From Gymnothorax reevesii (Eukaryota; Chordata; Actinopteri; Anguilliformes; Muraenidae), in contig CM056580.1 in the NCBI GenBank assembly GCA_029721435.1, forward strand, positions 21,398,367-21,462,366: DNA of 64,000 nucleotides. The letters are read 5' to 3'. The translations under genes were made by a program, and so were the position numbers. Positions 1 through 9,790 of the stretch are shown piece after piece. Numbering within the stretch: position 1 is the stretch's first letter; every line of letters begins with the position of its first letter. The notes beneath the pieces are model-generated. The model was not told where the DNA came from, made no database searches, and worked only from the letters and a program-made list of their open reading frames with translations.

Positions 1-258
1 GCTGATTCTCTTATATATTAATTGCTTTTCCGGCCCTTTTTTGCCTGTGCCCCAACTTCTTTGAGACCTGTTGCAGCCAGAAAATTTGAAATAAGCTAAT
101 TTTGTGGATTAAAATGTAAAATGTCTCAGTTTCAACATTTTAAATGATATCTATGTTTTATTGTAAATAACACTGGCTCATATGATCTGAAAGTCGTTGC
201 ATTTTGATTTTATTCAAAATTTACACTTTGTCCCAACTATTTGGAATTGAGGTCGTAC
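1..258 (+). mobile_element. 3' end of a Tc1/mariner-like element (truncated by window edge)
   Basis: The stretch carries the end of a transposase frame (reading roughly CPNFFETCC) followed by an AT-rich 3' tail. It ends in TTTGTCCCAACTATTTGGAA near 225-245. That terminus, together with the CCCAACTTCTTTGAGACCTG block near 51-70, matches my memory of a common fish Tc1-like family whose ends read GTCCCAAC...TTGGAATTG. The 5' part lies outside the window. Only the tail is present, so no function remains. The family match is from recognition, not alignment. Confidence 0.6.
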
Positions 259-287
259 AAGCAAAATCGTACTATTGTCTTACTAAA

Positions 288-345
288 ACACCGGTTGCCT
301 GTGCTGCAGCCCTACACCCTAACCACTAGGCTACACCATTTGACA
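288..345 (-). repeat. tRNA-derived SINE head fragment
   Basis: On the minus strand the sequence reads TGTAGCCTAGTGGTTAGGGT, which contains a good RNA polymerase III box A (TAGCCTAGTGG). No box B or acceptor stem follows, so this is not a tRNA gene. It looks like the head of a tRNA-derived SINE cut short on both sides. Confidence 0.4.
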
Positions 346-639
346 ATGATTTTCACCATTTGCCCATATAATGAATGAGTCAAAAAAAAAACAAGTCACT
401 CACCTTGTTTGTACTGTTGTGTCCTCAGTATTCATGCGTTTATGTCAGGAAACGACTTTGAAAATGACGGTTGAATATTTAGCGGATAATTATACCGAAA
501 ATACCAGAAACAAAGCTGTTAAGGGTTTATATTGTCGTGCTCTTTAAGTATTCGAATGGCCCATGGACTCGGTTTGACGCACTGGGAATGCAGGACTCTA
601 GCTCAGGGTAGCTTTGTGCGATAAAGGTGCTTTAGGGCT

Positions 640-930
640 CTAGGAACCATCAGAAGCTATAGAATCAAATGTCTTCCACTCCGTTCCATCCCTGATATGG
701 ATCAGGCTGCAGGCGCTGCGGAGGACGAGCTTTGTGAAGATCTTCGAGCCTCTGAGTTGCTCCACATCACTGGGGACCAGGGAGAGTGGGTACCTGTACT
801 TCACAGAGATGTCATTCAAGCCTCTGTAATCTATGCAAGGGCAAAGACCTCCATCCTTCTTCTGCATGAAGAAGCTTGCTGACGCCAGTGAAGTTGAGGG
901 ACGCATGAAGCCCTGTTGTAGAACTTCTTG
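640..930 (-). pseudogene. Ty3/gypsy reverse transcriptase, N-terminal fragment
   Basis: The 88-residue open frame contains the start of a gypsy-type [22 protein letters not shown], then [18 protein letters not shown], then a block ending [17 protein letters not shown]. These match the family's first RT blocks (SPASFFVQKKDGG, DYRGLN, KYRYPLP, FTKLDLRSAYNLI). In the last block the catalytic Asp of FTKLD is Val here and Tyr of RSAY is Cys. The frame ends before the YxDD motif. It is a dead fragment of the element above. Confidence 0.85.
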
Positions 931-1060
931 TATATACCACTCTTTTGCACAATCTCATGGACAATGCAGCTGTATTTGAGAAGCTTGTGTTTTACTGAAC
1001 ACTTTATGCAAATCCCAATACTCTTCTATGATGTCTGGCTGGTCTCCGCAGTGAGGGCTT

Positions 1061-1440
1061 TCAACAGTCATGGTGAAGGGGCCACGGTGCTGCCGGAAGG
1101 CACGTGGCTGGAACTGGAGACATCTTGTGCTCCAAGTGATGGTGGGATTGCGTAGTAACAGCCATGGTAGGCTGAGGATTATTGGGTGGCTGGAGTAGGG
1201 TAGTAATAGCAGTGGTAGTTCCTTCCTCCAGATGGCGCTCTTCTACACAGAGGGAGATTGGGGCTGTCTGGTGGGTCACATTGCTGTTTTCCAGAGGTCG
1301 CCCATCAATAGCTGCCACGGTGTGGGGGGTTTCAAGCTGGTAAACTGGGGCAGCAAATTGTTGCACCAGCCAATGGGAGATGAAATTCCCCGCTGCACCA
1401 TAGTCAACTAGGACCTCTGTTGGTAAGTCACACCATTACA
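1061..1440 (-). pseudogene. Ty3/gypsy aspartic protease remnant
   Basis: Reading minus through a frame break gives VLVDYGAAGNFISHWLVQQF, then LETPHTVAAIDGRPL and VTHQTAPISLCV. This is the retropepsin-like region of gypsy elements, where the usual active site is L(L/I)DSGAAGNF. Here the Ser of DSG is Tyr (DYG), and a frame break separates the module from gag. Both indicate an inactive copy. Confidence 0.7.
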
Positions 1441-1447
1441 GGAGATC

Positions 1448-2371
1448 TTAACTGGTATGCAAAATCTTTGTCCAGTAAGAGCCGTGGGTGATTGATACCT
1501 TTACCTTGTGGGGCGCTGTTCCTCCTTCTTGACTCACGGTGCAAGGGCCGGTCCTATGCCGGGGGCGAAAATCTGATGATTTAAAGTGCCCCAATTTCAT
1601 GGGTTCTGGTCCCTCAGTGGGAACCTGGATGGGGCTTCTGGGCTGGGCCCACCATCTCTCCTGTAGGATCTGATCCAGGCTGATGGCTGAGCTGATGAAG
1701 GTGAGCAGGGACATTTCCAGGTCCCTGCAAGCCATTTCTGCCTGGAGCTCTGGATACAGCCCCCTCCGGATGATGATAACCAGTTCAGGCTCAGTCCAAC
1801 CACTGGCTGCAGCCAAGGTGCGGAACTTGACTGCGTAGTCCGCTATGGTTGCACTTCCTTGGCTCAGGTCCAGCAGCTGGTCCCCAGCCTGCTTCCCAGA
1901 GTGGTCGAAGACCAAGCAAAACTGCTGGAGGAAATCGGCATAGGTGTTGAGACCAGATTCCCCCCAGACAGCTGTCGGCCAGTCAAGTGCTTTGCCAGCA
2001 GGGTGGGTCACCACTGCCGCGATCTTCTCTGCGTCGTTCAGGGCTGGATGGTACGTGAAGTAAAGTGCACATTGAAGAATGAAGCCTGTGTATGCAGTGG
2101 GAGTCCTGTCATAGCGCTCTGGCAAGAGCACTGGCGAATCACCCAGGGTAACGACTGAGGGAGCCAGCAGCCCGGCAGGAGAGATGGAGGGTGGCGCAGA
2201 TGACAGTGCAGGGGAGATGGTGATTTTGCAACGAAGGCCACGGGCGACTTTACCCAGGGCAGCTCCCAGACAGGCGATTTCCCTCTGTTGGTTTGCCGCT
2301 AGGTAGAGATCGGGAGGCTGGGCAGGAAACTCCCCTACCTCCTGTGACAATGGAACCTCTGCTGAGTCCAT
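1448..2371 (-). pseudogene. Ty3/gypsy gag-like protein, zinc knuckle missing
   Basis: I took the start at the Met of MDSAEVPLSQ (position 2371) because gypsy gag proteins begin close to this type of sequence and the frame upstream is LTR-like. About 307 codons stay open. The middle carries the retrotransposon gag core: QCALYFTYHPALNDAEKIAA, a WPTAVW block, YADFLQQFCLVFD, and a stretch ending in RRGLYPELQAEM. After PEPMKLG the family normally has a CCHC zinc knuckle; here the sequence runs instead into FRPRHRTGPCTVSQEGG and then protease-linker sequence, so the knuckle appears deleted. In the family Gag packages RNA into cytoplasmic particles; this copy is probably inert. Confidence 0.75.
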
Positions 2372-2379
2372 AGTACAGT

Positions 2380-2890
2380 GAAGAGTCCTGTACCGTTTCG
2401 TCCGCAGTGCAGAGTGCACATGCACAGTGGGCAGGAAGTGGAGGAGAGCAAGAGGTGGATTTAGTTGTAGGTTTAATAATAGACTGCACTGCAGTCGGCA
2501 CGAACATTGCAGTACAAAACAAAAAGGGACAGAGGTTCCCAAAGTTGCCAACTACGCTGATACAAACACTGGCTAAAGTAACATTGTATTACAAACAGGA
2601 AAAGCAAATGGGAAGTGAGGTTCCTTGAAAAATGATTAAACGTGCTGAATACACTGAAAGCAGCACGGATTCTAGGTTTTCGAGAAAATACGCGAGTACG
2701 GAAATGCAGCCTATACAAGACTACTATGTCACACAGGCATGAAGTTACAAAGACTTCACTGGGAGGTTGAGGGAAGCTCAGTCTTATACACTCTACTACC
2801 ATTCGGGGAAAACAAGGAACAGGTGCAGGTGATAACTGAATAATGACGGAATTGCTCCAGGACTCAGTGGACCGGTGAGCTGCACGGCTG
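2380..2890 (-). repeat. Probable 5' LTR / leader of the Ty3/gypsy element
   Basis: This stretch lies directly upstream of gag on the minus strand. It contains a TATAAGACTGAGC box near 2780 followed by pyrimidine-rich sequence, as in fish gypsy LTRs. I could not fix TG...CA ends or a primer-binding site, so the boundaries are approximate. Confidence 0.4.
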
Positions 2891-3480
2891 GAGGCGCGGT
2901 CTTAAAACTGCAAGATAAATCAATCAATTTTGATAACTTATTCATAAGGATTCGAATCATAACAGAAGCATACAGATTGAATCGTTTGTGATTAATAATG
3001 CTTCCTTAATTGGATTTTATAACGAACTGCACATACGAAAACCCAAGAGTAACGCAATATGTATTATGATTGGTGAGCAGAAATAATCCTCCCATTAGGT
3101 CTAAAACACACCTGACAACACATTTATCAGTTCAATAATTGCAAGATTTGGTATGACTCAGAACAGCCAGAAAATAGGACAAACTGGAAGTACTAACTGT
3201 ATGAAGGAAAAACCTGACCATCTTGAGACACAGGTAACTAGGCTTGAAGTTACCAGGCATGTTATCCAAAGCCAGTCTCCCCACTCAAATAAGGCTTTGT
3301 GATATGTCTTCAGGCACTTTGCATTTAAGGTCAATAGGTATTGACCGAAGGCTGAGAATAGCTGATAGTACAAATTGAAGTACGTCCGCATGTAATCTCT
3401 GTTCTGCATCTGTGTTTCTTTCCACTGCAGTACTCTATGTTACACAGACAATGTTATTTTCCATAAATTTTGTAGAAACA
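2891..3480. other. AT-rich stretch without recognised features
   Basis: I see no gene, no recognisable transposon protein and no terminal repeat here. The short open frames on either strand show no family motif. Confidence 0.4.
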
Positions 3481-3490
3481 CATGCAATTA

Positions 3491-3562
3491 TGCCATCCCA
3501 CTGTGCATAGAGGCTCGTGTAAGTTTGCCATCCCACTGTACCTAGAGGTATGTGTTAGTGCA
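3491..3562. repeat. Two-copy tandem repeat, about 35 bp unit
   Basis: The unit GCCATCCCACTGTGCATAGA plus a short tail starts at about 3492 and recurs with a few changes (GCCATCCCACTGTACCTAGA) at about 3527. Only two copies are visible. Confidence 0.6.
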
Positions 3563-4320
3563 CTGTGTATACGTCACACAGTATAGAGCTGATGACAAAT
3601 GGAAAACTGGAATCACAGAACAGAAGAGCTTCAGACCAGTGGAACCAGAGAAACACAATACTATATCTGTCAATGTGATGAGTAGGTCAAATTGGTTAAC
3701 AGGGATGAAATCATTTTTGGTATGAATGGACTATGTGATAATTACCAGCAGCAAAACTGGGCAAAGAGCACCTCTGCAATGAATTACGATCAAAATTCAC
3801 ACATGATGAAAAATGTCATTACTGCAAGATGCCCAGAACCAGAGAATAAGCGGCAGACCATGAGGTATTGTTGTCTTAGTGTATTTTGCCTGTGCATGGC
3901 CCTAGGTATGGTTACGAAGTCAATTTTCATGGACAAATTCGATTCAAAATTTGTCTAGAATTTACAATTCCTCTGTCACACTGAATTTTCTTTCAAACAG
4001 AGATTTAGAGATGTTTTATTTGAAGAGAGTGGGTGAGACTGGCTGTATTTGACCTCTGGAAATAAACAGCTGAATTTTTGTTAGCAATAACCTTTACAGA
4101 AAAGATTGCAGGTTTCAGAGTTTCAACAGCATTAGTCTATTTCTGAGGGAGAGGAAATATCATATAGTGATCCGTAATAATAAAGACGTCAACACTGTTA
4201 TGAAAATCGCTCTCATGAACGGCTCGCCTAAATGGATGTCATTGCCCTGAAAACACGAAAACTGAAACAAGTCAGCCCCACTAAAAGGTGATTTGCAGCA
4301 ACTGATGACTTTGCGGCACA
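3563..4320. other. No recognised features
   Basis: An 88-codon open frame at 3692-3958 (+) has no recognisable domain and no supporting context, and I do not call it a gene. Nothing else was identified. Confidence 0.4.
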
Positions 4321-4324
4321 ATAT

Positions 4325-4416
4325 CTTTGTTTGTTTGTTTGTTTGGCAGGGTGAGTTTTAACATGAGTGTGTGTTTGGGTGTGAGTGCATGCATGTGTGC
4401 ACACGCGTATGCGTAT

Positions 4417-4458
<42 letters not shown>

Positions 4459-4459
4459 C
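4325..4459. repeat. Compound microsatellite: (TTTG)n, (TG)n, (GA)n
   Basis: A short (TTTG)n run at about 4325-4345 is followed by a TG-rich zone, a pure (GT)n run at about 4416-4440 and an adjoining (GA)n run to 4457. The histidine/threonine-rich and serine/leucine-rich open frames read from the minus strand here are artefacts of this repeat. Confidence 0.9.
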
Positions 4460-6036
4460 AGAGAATCAGTTTGTTTCCCAGTTGTGCATAATATATTATA
4501 CGCAACCAACACTCAAAGGTAATCACGAATAATATGGTGACACTTACTGTACGTACACACATTTCAGCACAAAATCTCACACGGAAACATTCATCTACAT
4601 CATAAAATTGCAGGGCACTTTTGTGGGGGACTGTATGAAACTTAATTTTTCTACTCTCTTTGTGTGCAAGTTGTGAGTAGCGTATTGTGTGTGAATGCAT
4701 GTATGTATCTGCGCGTATGTGAGAGAGGCATCAGATGTATGCAAAACAAAAATTTCCCAGGGCTACAAACATGACCCCCAGCTTTCTGTGCATTTTATAT
4801 CTACCTTCTGAAAACCATTTTCATTCTCACTTTGGTTATTAGAGCACAACTCTTGTCTATCCTTAACAATTTTTGCCATTACAGGTAAACAAGATTTGAA
4901 TCAAATCTGATTTAATGCCATCGACTGGAGCGCTCGGCAAACCTGGTAGATGCCTCTGATTCACCATAGCTCAGTGAGCTGTACAGATGATAGCATAATA
5001 CCTAATGAAAATAACATTGTTGCATTTGATTTTGTCACAGCAAATGTAATCCTCTGATAGATCATCAACTGATCTGGGTTTCACCACCGTTACATCTACT
5101 GAAGCCATTTATGAAGATTACCTCTCTGATCGCGTTTCAAATTTTAAAGAGGAAGGCTTTTCAGCAAACTTTGTTTCTCTAACGTACCATATTGTGCATT
5201 CCCTGCCATTTGCTACAACGCAAATTGGGTTTGCCATTAACAACATAATATTCTGTAATATTGCTAACTGGATAAAGTGGTTTGAATTTTTGCAATAATC
5301 AATCTCATATTTGGTCAATTGCACAGTGCACTGCAAATGATAGTTTTCTGCATAAACCCATAAATCACTTTCCTGACACCTCTCAGTCATTAATGGGCAA
5401 TTGCAATGCAATAGCTCAAATGAAAGATCATATATCATTTAATTTTTTTGACCAGATGCCATCCATCCTTGACAATCTCTCAGTTATTAGGCTGATCCTC
5501 ACCCTGACACTAGATGTGATATCCCTCATAGTGAAACATGTTACCTTTCGTAGTTCACATTCAAACTAAGGAAAATCAAACATCTTGGTTCCTCAAAGTC
5601 TGGAAATATAAGAACACTTGGTTCATTTGTGTCAATTCAATCAGGCCTTGCCACAGCCAAACTGCAGTTTTAGTATACTTAAATGATAGGGTGGATGTTT
5701 CTCCTTTCGAGGATTCTATACGAATAACATGTCAGGTTACAGCTAGGGGGAAAAAACTTTGTTTATCAATGATGATATTTTTGTAAGTGGCAAAGATTTT
5801 CATGGAAATTCAATCAGCATAGACCCCCCCCCATTCCCAATAAAGTTAGGACAATATGGGGAATGCAACCAAAAAAAGAGAAGAGAAAAGAAAATGATTG
5901 TAAATCATCCTTGATCTGTATTACACAGAAACCAGTGCATAAACACAACGCTGAATGTTTTCCTTCTGTACCTTATTATTTTTTGAAAGAAACCACACAG
6001 TCACACATTTCATAAAATTTGGGATAGGGGTGTGTT
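4460..6036. other. No recognised features
   Basis: Open frames of 80-106 codons occur on both strands (for example 5118-5438 minus and 5282-5569 plus, which overlap each other). None carries a recognisable motif and I treat them as chance frames. A poly-C run lies near 5824. Confidence 0.4.
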
Positions 6037-6612
6037 TATGGGCTCTAATTTCATGGCGCAGCGCAGGGTGGTGCAGCCCACGCAGTGGTAATTTCGTCCG
6101 GTGCAGCTGCGCAGTGGTAAATTTGTGCGGTGCAACACCGTCTGCAGCCACTTTGCCAATTTGGTAGCCGGACGTGCGTTGAGATGGGCGTGGTGGCGTA
6201 GTAGGGGGAGGTGTCACATATTCATCATGACGCAGTGACAATTTCGTGGATAAAGGTTCCGCTGAAAGTGCGCAGAAAACTCGCCAGCTCCAACCTGGTT
6301 TACTTTCTGTGTGGTAATTTGGCTGACCAGCATACAGTGTGCACACGTCATTGAAACGTCACAGGCAGGTTTCAAGAATGTCAGGCACATTTCAATGCAA
6401 TAAATAATTACAGCAACCACTATTTAATGTAACTATCTGTATCAGCACATAAATTATAGTATCTTTATCAATTGTCCTGATGTCAGATTAAAGGCAGTTG
6501 ACACGCTTAATAGAAACTCAACCTGGCTTAATCAACGCAGCTGAATCTGTGATGCAAACTAACGACTTCACATCTTTCTCAGCCAACCACATACTGCCTC
6601 GGCATCAGGCAG

Positions 6613-6656
<44 letters not shown>
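6613..6656. repeat. (AT)n microsatellite inside TIR element copy 1
   Basis: An uninterrupted AT dinucleotide run of about 42 bp. The longer copy has only a short ATATATA tract at the matching place (about 52221), so the expansion happened in this copy. Confidence 0.9.
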
Positions 6657-6657
<1 letters not shown>

Positions 6658-6707
6658 GCTTGCGTTCTATGGTCAGTAAAGCTGCTTGCACACTGGACGC
6701 GAAACAA

Positions 6708-6818
6708 ATTTTTAGCACGACTAATTACATTCAAAGTCAATGTAAAGACGCGAATACACGCGTGTATTTGCGTCTTTGCATTGACTCTGAATGTAATATA
6801 TTGAGCAAAATTTTTTTT
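6708..6818. repeat. Long imperfect palindrome (fold-back) inside TIR element copy 1
   Basis: The left arm, containing ATTACATTCAAAGTCAATGT and AAAGACGCGAATACACGCG, is followed at once by its inverted partner, GTGTATTTGCGTCTTTGCAT then TGACTCTGAATGTAAT. The arms are about 50 bp with a few mismatches and almost no loop. The same arms occur in the longer copy (about 51264-51352 and 52084-52178) separated by about 730 bp. Confidence 0.85.
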
Positions 6819-7273
6819 TTGAAATTCCATTCAAGTTCGCTAATGGTAATAATTTGCGAATGCCCTAGCTAGCCAGCTAATTCATATTGGTAATTATTAA
6901 TATAGAAAAAAACGGTGCAGAAAACATTCATGAAGCAGCAAAGTAAAATGCAACATTAACACATCATGCAGATATAGGACAGAGGCTTCTTTATTCCAAT
7001 TTTAAAGATGAGGAGAGGAGCTCATTTGATTGGTGAAGATTTGACTCAGCAGTGTTAACCCCCTCACAGCTTCTCTCTTCCCTCTTTGCCACTTGCGCCG
7101 GCAGGAGGGACAGAGGCGGGGCAGAAGAGTACTTGCGCCAGGCTGCACCGGGCATGAAACTGCAAAATATGCCTGGATACACCCCGTTGGCGCGGCGAAT
7201 GGGGGGAGCGCCGCGCCTACGAATGGGGGGAGCGCTGCGCCTGCGCGCTTGGTCAACGAATTTAGAGCCCTAT

Positions 7274-7920
7274 AACTGTGCTTCATCACCTTACCTTTTG
7301 ACAGCCCTCTAGGTAATTGGCCCGAGAATCCTCAAGTTACCCAAGCCATGGGCACGAACACCCATACCACATAAACTCTTCTTCTCTGGCCTGGAACACA
7401 ATTTCCATTATTTCCATAAGCAATTTAAAAAGATGAATAGCCCAATGACAGCTCATGTTTCTGCGCCACTTCAGTTCATTTCAGAAGAGCTGAAGCACAG
7501 AGAACACGGCAGCTTTATTTGGATGTTTTTGACATGTGGCAGTGTCATCAGATCATGGGTCTTGATATTAGAAAACTGTTGGAATTCCACCCTGCCTTTA
7601 TCTAAAAGACAGATGCTAGTAAGCCTAGCCAATCAGAAGCACTGACTGCTTAATTAATTGGTTAATATACCTTGGCAAACATAAAACCAGGACTGGATTT
7701 TAATTAAAGGCCTGGAGCTGGTGGTCTGTGACATATGGCATAGTATAGTCTTCATTTGGATTTGTGGTCTCAGTGATGAATGCTGTTTATTTATTTTCCC
7801 AAGTCTAATGGGGTTATACCAATCATTACAGTATGTTGCAGTGCAATTAAAGGGATTAAAGACCAGAGACATACACAGGTAATAATGACTTTCAACTTCA
7901 TCCCTTATGTTAAGATTTGT
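7274..7920. other. No recognised features
   Basis: Nothing with a repeat terminus or protein motif was seen between the TIR element and the ATA microsatellite. Confidence 0.4.
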
Positions 7921-7929
7921 AATATTATT

Positions 7930-7964
<35 letters not shown>
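7920..7964. repeat. (AAT)n microsatellite
   Basis: A run of ATT/AAT trinucleotides of about 45 bp. L2-like LINEs in this window end in the same kind of tract, so this could be seeded by a lost LINE tail, but no LINE sequence is visible next to it. Confidence 0.9.
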
Positions 7965-8587
7965 GAGGAGGAAAACACTAAAGGCCCTGTAAAGTCCATC
8001 ATTTAGCCATCATCCTCCTCAAAATAGTATCTTGCATTTTACAGTATACCATGCACTGGGTGTCACTGTAGCTACATCTAACACCCTCTTCCCAATACTG
8101 TGCAAAAGAAAAGTCTTTGTCCTTTTTCAATAAGAGGAGTCTCCATTTCCACAATTATTCTTTCCATTTGAATTGGGCCTGGTACAGAGGCACGAACAAA
8201 CAATAGCGTGAACTCTTTTCGGGAATTCAAAGGTTGAGCCGGGGAGTTGATCAACCCTCTTCAAACTGGTTCTTGAGGAGCATGAGCAGGAGTGAAGCCC
8301 TGTCAGAGGCCAATGTTTCTTTACCTGTGTAAGACTGAACAAACACAGATGGAATATGTTGAAGGGATTACGTGGATCATAAGATGAATTCTATATGCAT
8401 TAAAATGTTAATTTCAGGACAGCTTTGCAGGGTATTGTTGAAGGGTCATTAACATGCTGTGCAATAACTCTGACAGAGGTTATGTAAATGTATGCAGGAT
8501 AACTCATACTCTACCAGCATAAAATGTTCTCTGAGAGTCAATTCAGTGCTCCATATTTCACAGGTAATCTGACTGAACTCTAATGCT

Positions 8588-8835
8588 CAAAAGTCTGGAA
8601 TCACCTGCCATTACTCCCGCCAAGGTTTGTTTGCCAGTATGTTTGTTTGTCTGTCTATCTGTCTTTTAACGGGATAACTCAAAAAGTTATGAACAGTTTG
8701 GCATGAAATTTGGTAGGATGATAGATGGTAGTCCAAGGAAGAGTAGATTTCATTTTTGAGGTGATCCGGAACATATTGTTTAACCAAAAGAAGAAATATG
8801 TGGCGTGGCGGAGGTATGCTCCCTTCAGAATGATC
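8588..8835. repeat. Dispersed repeat with CAAAAAGTTATGAACAG core
   Basis: The order of blocks is (TTTG/TCTG)-rich head, ACTCAAAAAGTTATGAACAG, GCATGAAATTTGGTAGGATG, GTGATCCGGAACATATTGTT, and GGCGGAGGTATGC. I recognise this arrangement from a dispersed repeat seen in many animal genomes (family core CAAAAAGTTATGGACGGATT with GATGAAATTT and GGCGGAGGT). I do not know its replication mechanism and could not find clear termini. Confidence 0.45.
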
Positions 8836-9046
8836 TGTAGTTTCACTTGTTCTTGGTATTTTATCCAATTAAAGTGTTTGCAAAACAGTAAATTACATAT
8901 ATAAAACAAACACCAAATGGATTTGATAATTATGTTCTGTTTAGTATTTTAGGTAAAACTACTTGAAAGAAAGAGAGTTTCTGAATTATAAATTACACAG
9001 TTGCCTATTTCAGTGATTTCTCACCAAAGAATTCACTGTGAGATTA

Positions 9047-9787
9047 AGCCCCTGTCACACTATGACGATTGTGGCGAATCCCTGCAAGCTGGGGGGATTA
9101 TTTTGTCATCGTCATTCGCCTGTCTGGGGCCCTGTCTGGACCTATACACAAATGCCCTAAGATTGTGGTACGCATGCTGTAGGCATTTTGTAAGATTGCC
9201 ATAGGTATGTCGGCGACGGGAGTAAGATTGTATTGAGAATTGAACAAGAATCTTTACATATGTAGTACGAATCACGTACAAACTTTGTACAAAGCTAGGA
9301 GACTGGAGTAGGAATCATAAAGAATCACCACGAATGTATATGATTGCAGTACGAATTCACCGTGCTTGATTACGAACGCAGTACGATTGACCGAGAATGC
9401 AGTACGAACGCAGTAGGATTGGGTACAAATGTAGGAAATGTGGAGGTGCTGAAATGTACAACTTTTTTATGGGATCATGATGTCACAGGGGTAAATTTCT
9501 TGAGAGAGCCAGGGTACGACCCCCTACAAATGTTCAAGAATATATACGAATCGCCACGACTGGCTCCAAGAATGCAGTAGGAATGCAGTACGATGGAAAA
9601 TAAATCACGCTTGGACCACGAATGTTTTGAACATTTCAAAACAGTCGTAGCCCCTCTGAGACTGGCCAGGAATACCGGCGAATGAGGGAGAATTCACCAC
9701 GAGCCCAATACGAACTGCCAAGATTTTTTCACTTTTTCTAGTTCGCGGGGATTCGCCCTCCTAAGTCGCCACAGTGTGACAGGGGCT
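9047..9787. mobile_element. PIF/Harbinger-type MITE flanked by TTA
   Basis: The left end reads AGCCCCTGTCACACTATGAC and the right end is its inverted partner (GCCACAGTGTGACAGGGGCT). TTA at 9044-9046 is repeated at 9788-9790, the three-base target duplication characteristic of PIF/Harbinger elements. At 741 bp with no transposase motif it is non-autonomous. The interior repeats the phrase GCAGTACGA or close variants many times between 9350 and 9595. The superfamily call rests on the duplication and TIR style. Confidence 0.75.
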
Positions 9788-9790
9788 TTA

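Larger units (their letters stand above)
560..2890 (-). mobile_element. Decayed Ty3/gypsy LTR retrotransposon (5' LTR-like region, gag, protease, partial RT)
   Basis: Reading on the minus strand from high to low coordinate, there is an LTR-like region (about 2890-2380), a gag frame, protease-like sequence and the start of reverse transcriptase. This is the order expected for a Ty3/gypsy element. The protein sequences resemble the fish elements related to sushi-ichi. The RT stops soon after its first conserved blocks; RNase H, integrase and the 3' LTR are missing, so it is truncated at its 3' end. Frame breaks separate all modules, and it cannot be functional. An integrase fragment of similar type at 34752-35930 lies on the other strand and belongs to another insertion. 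Confidence 0.8.
6040..7270 (+). mobile_element. Non-autonomous TIR DNA transposon, GGGCTCTAAWTT family, copy 1
   Basis: The element starts GGGCTCTAATTTC and ends GAATTTAGAGCCC, giving a terminal inverted repeat of about 12-13 bp. It is flanked by TAT at 6037-6039 and again at 7271-7273, a 3-bp target duplication. The left end holds two tandem subterminal units built on GCGCAGTGGTAAWTT; the right end holds two units built on CGAATGGGGGGAGCGC. The interior has a strong palindrome (about 6708-6818) and an (AT)n tract. There is no transposase frame. A longer relative lies at 48628-52771 in the opposite orientation and shares both ends. I cannot assign the superfamily: a 3-bp duplication fits CACTA or Harbinger-like elements, but the terminus is neither CACTA nor a Harbinger end I recognise. 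Confidence 0.8.

Noticed and set aside
288..345. tRNA gene
   Set aside because: Only a box A and part of the D-arm are present; no box B or cloverleaf. It is a SINE fragment.
3692..3958. 88-codon frame starting MVNRDEIIFGMNG
   Set aside because: No motif, no context, length expected by chance in AT-rich DNA.
4228..4700. His/Thr-rich and Leu/Ser-rich open frames
   Set aside because: Translation of the (TG)n(GA)n microsatellite.
7920..7964. CRISPR-like or other regular array
   Set aside because: Simple trinucleotide repeats. No array of spaced identical repeats exists anywhere in the window.
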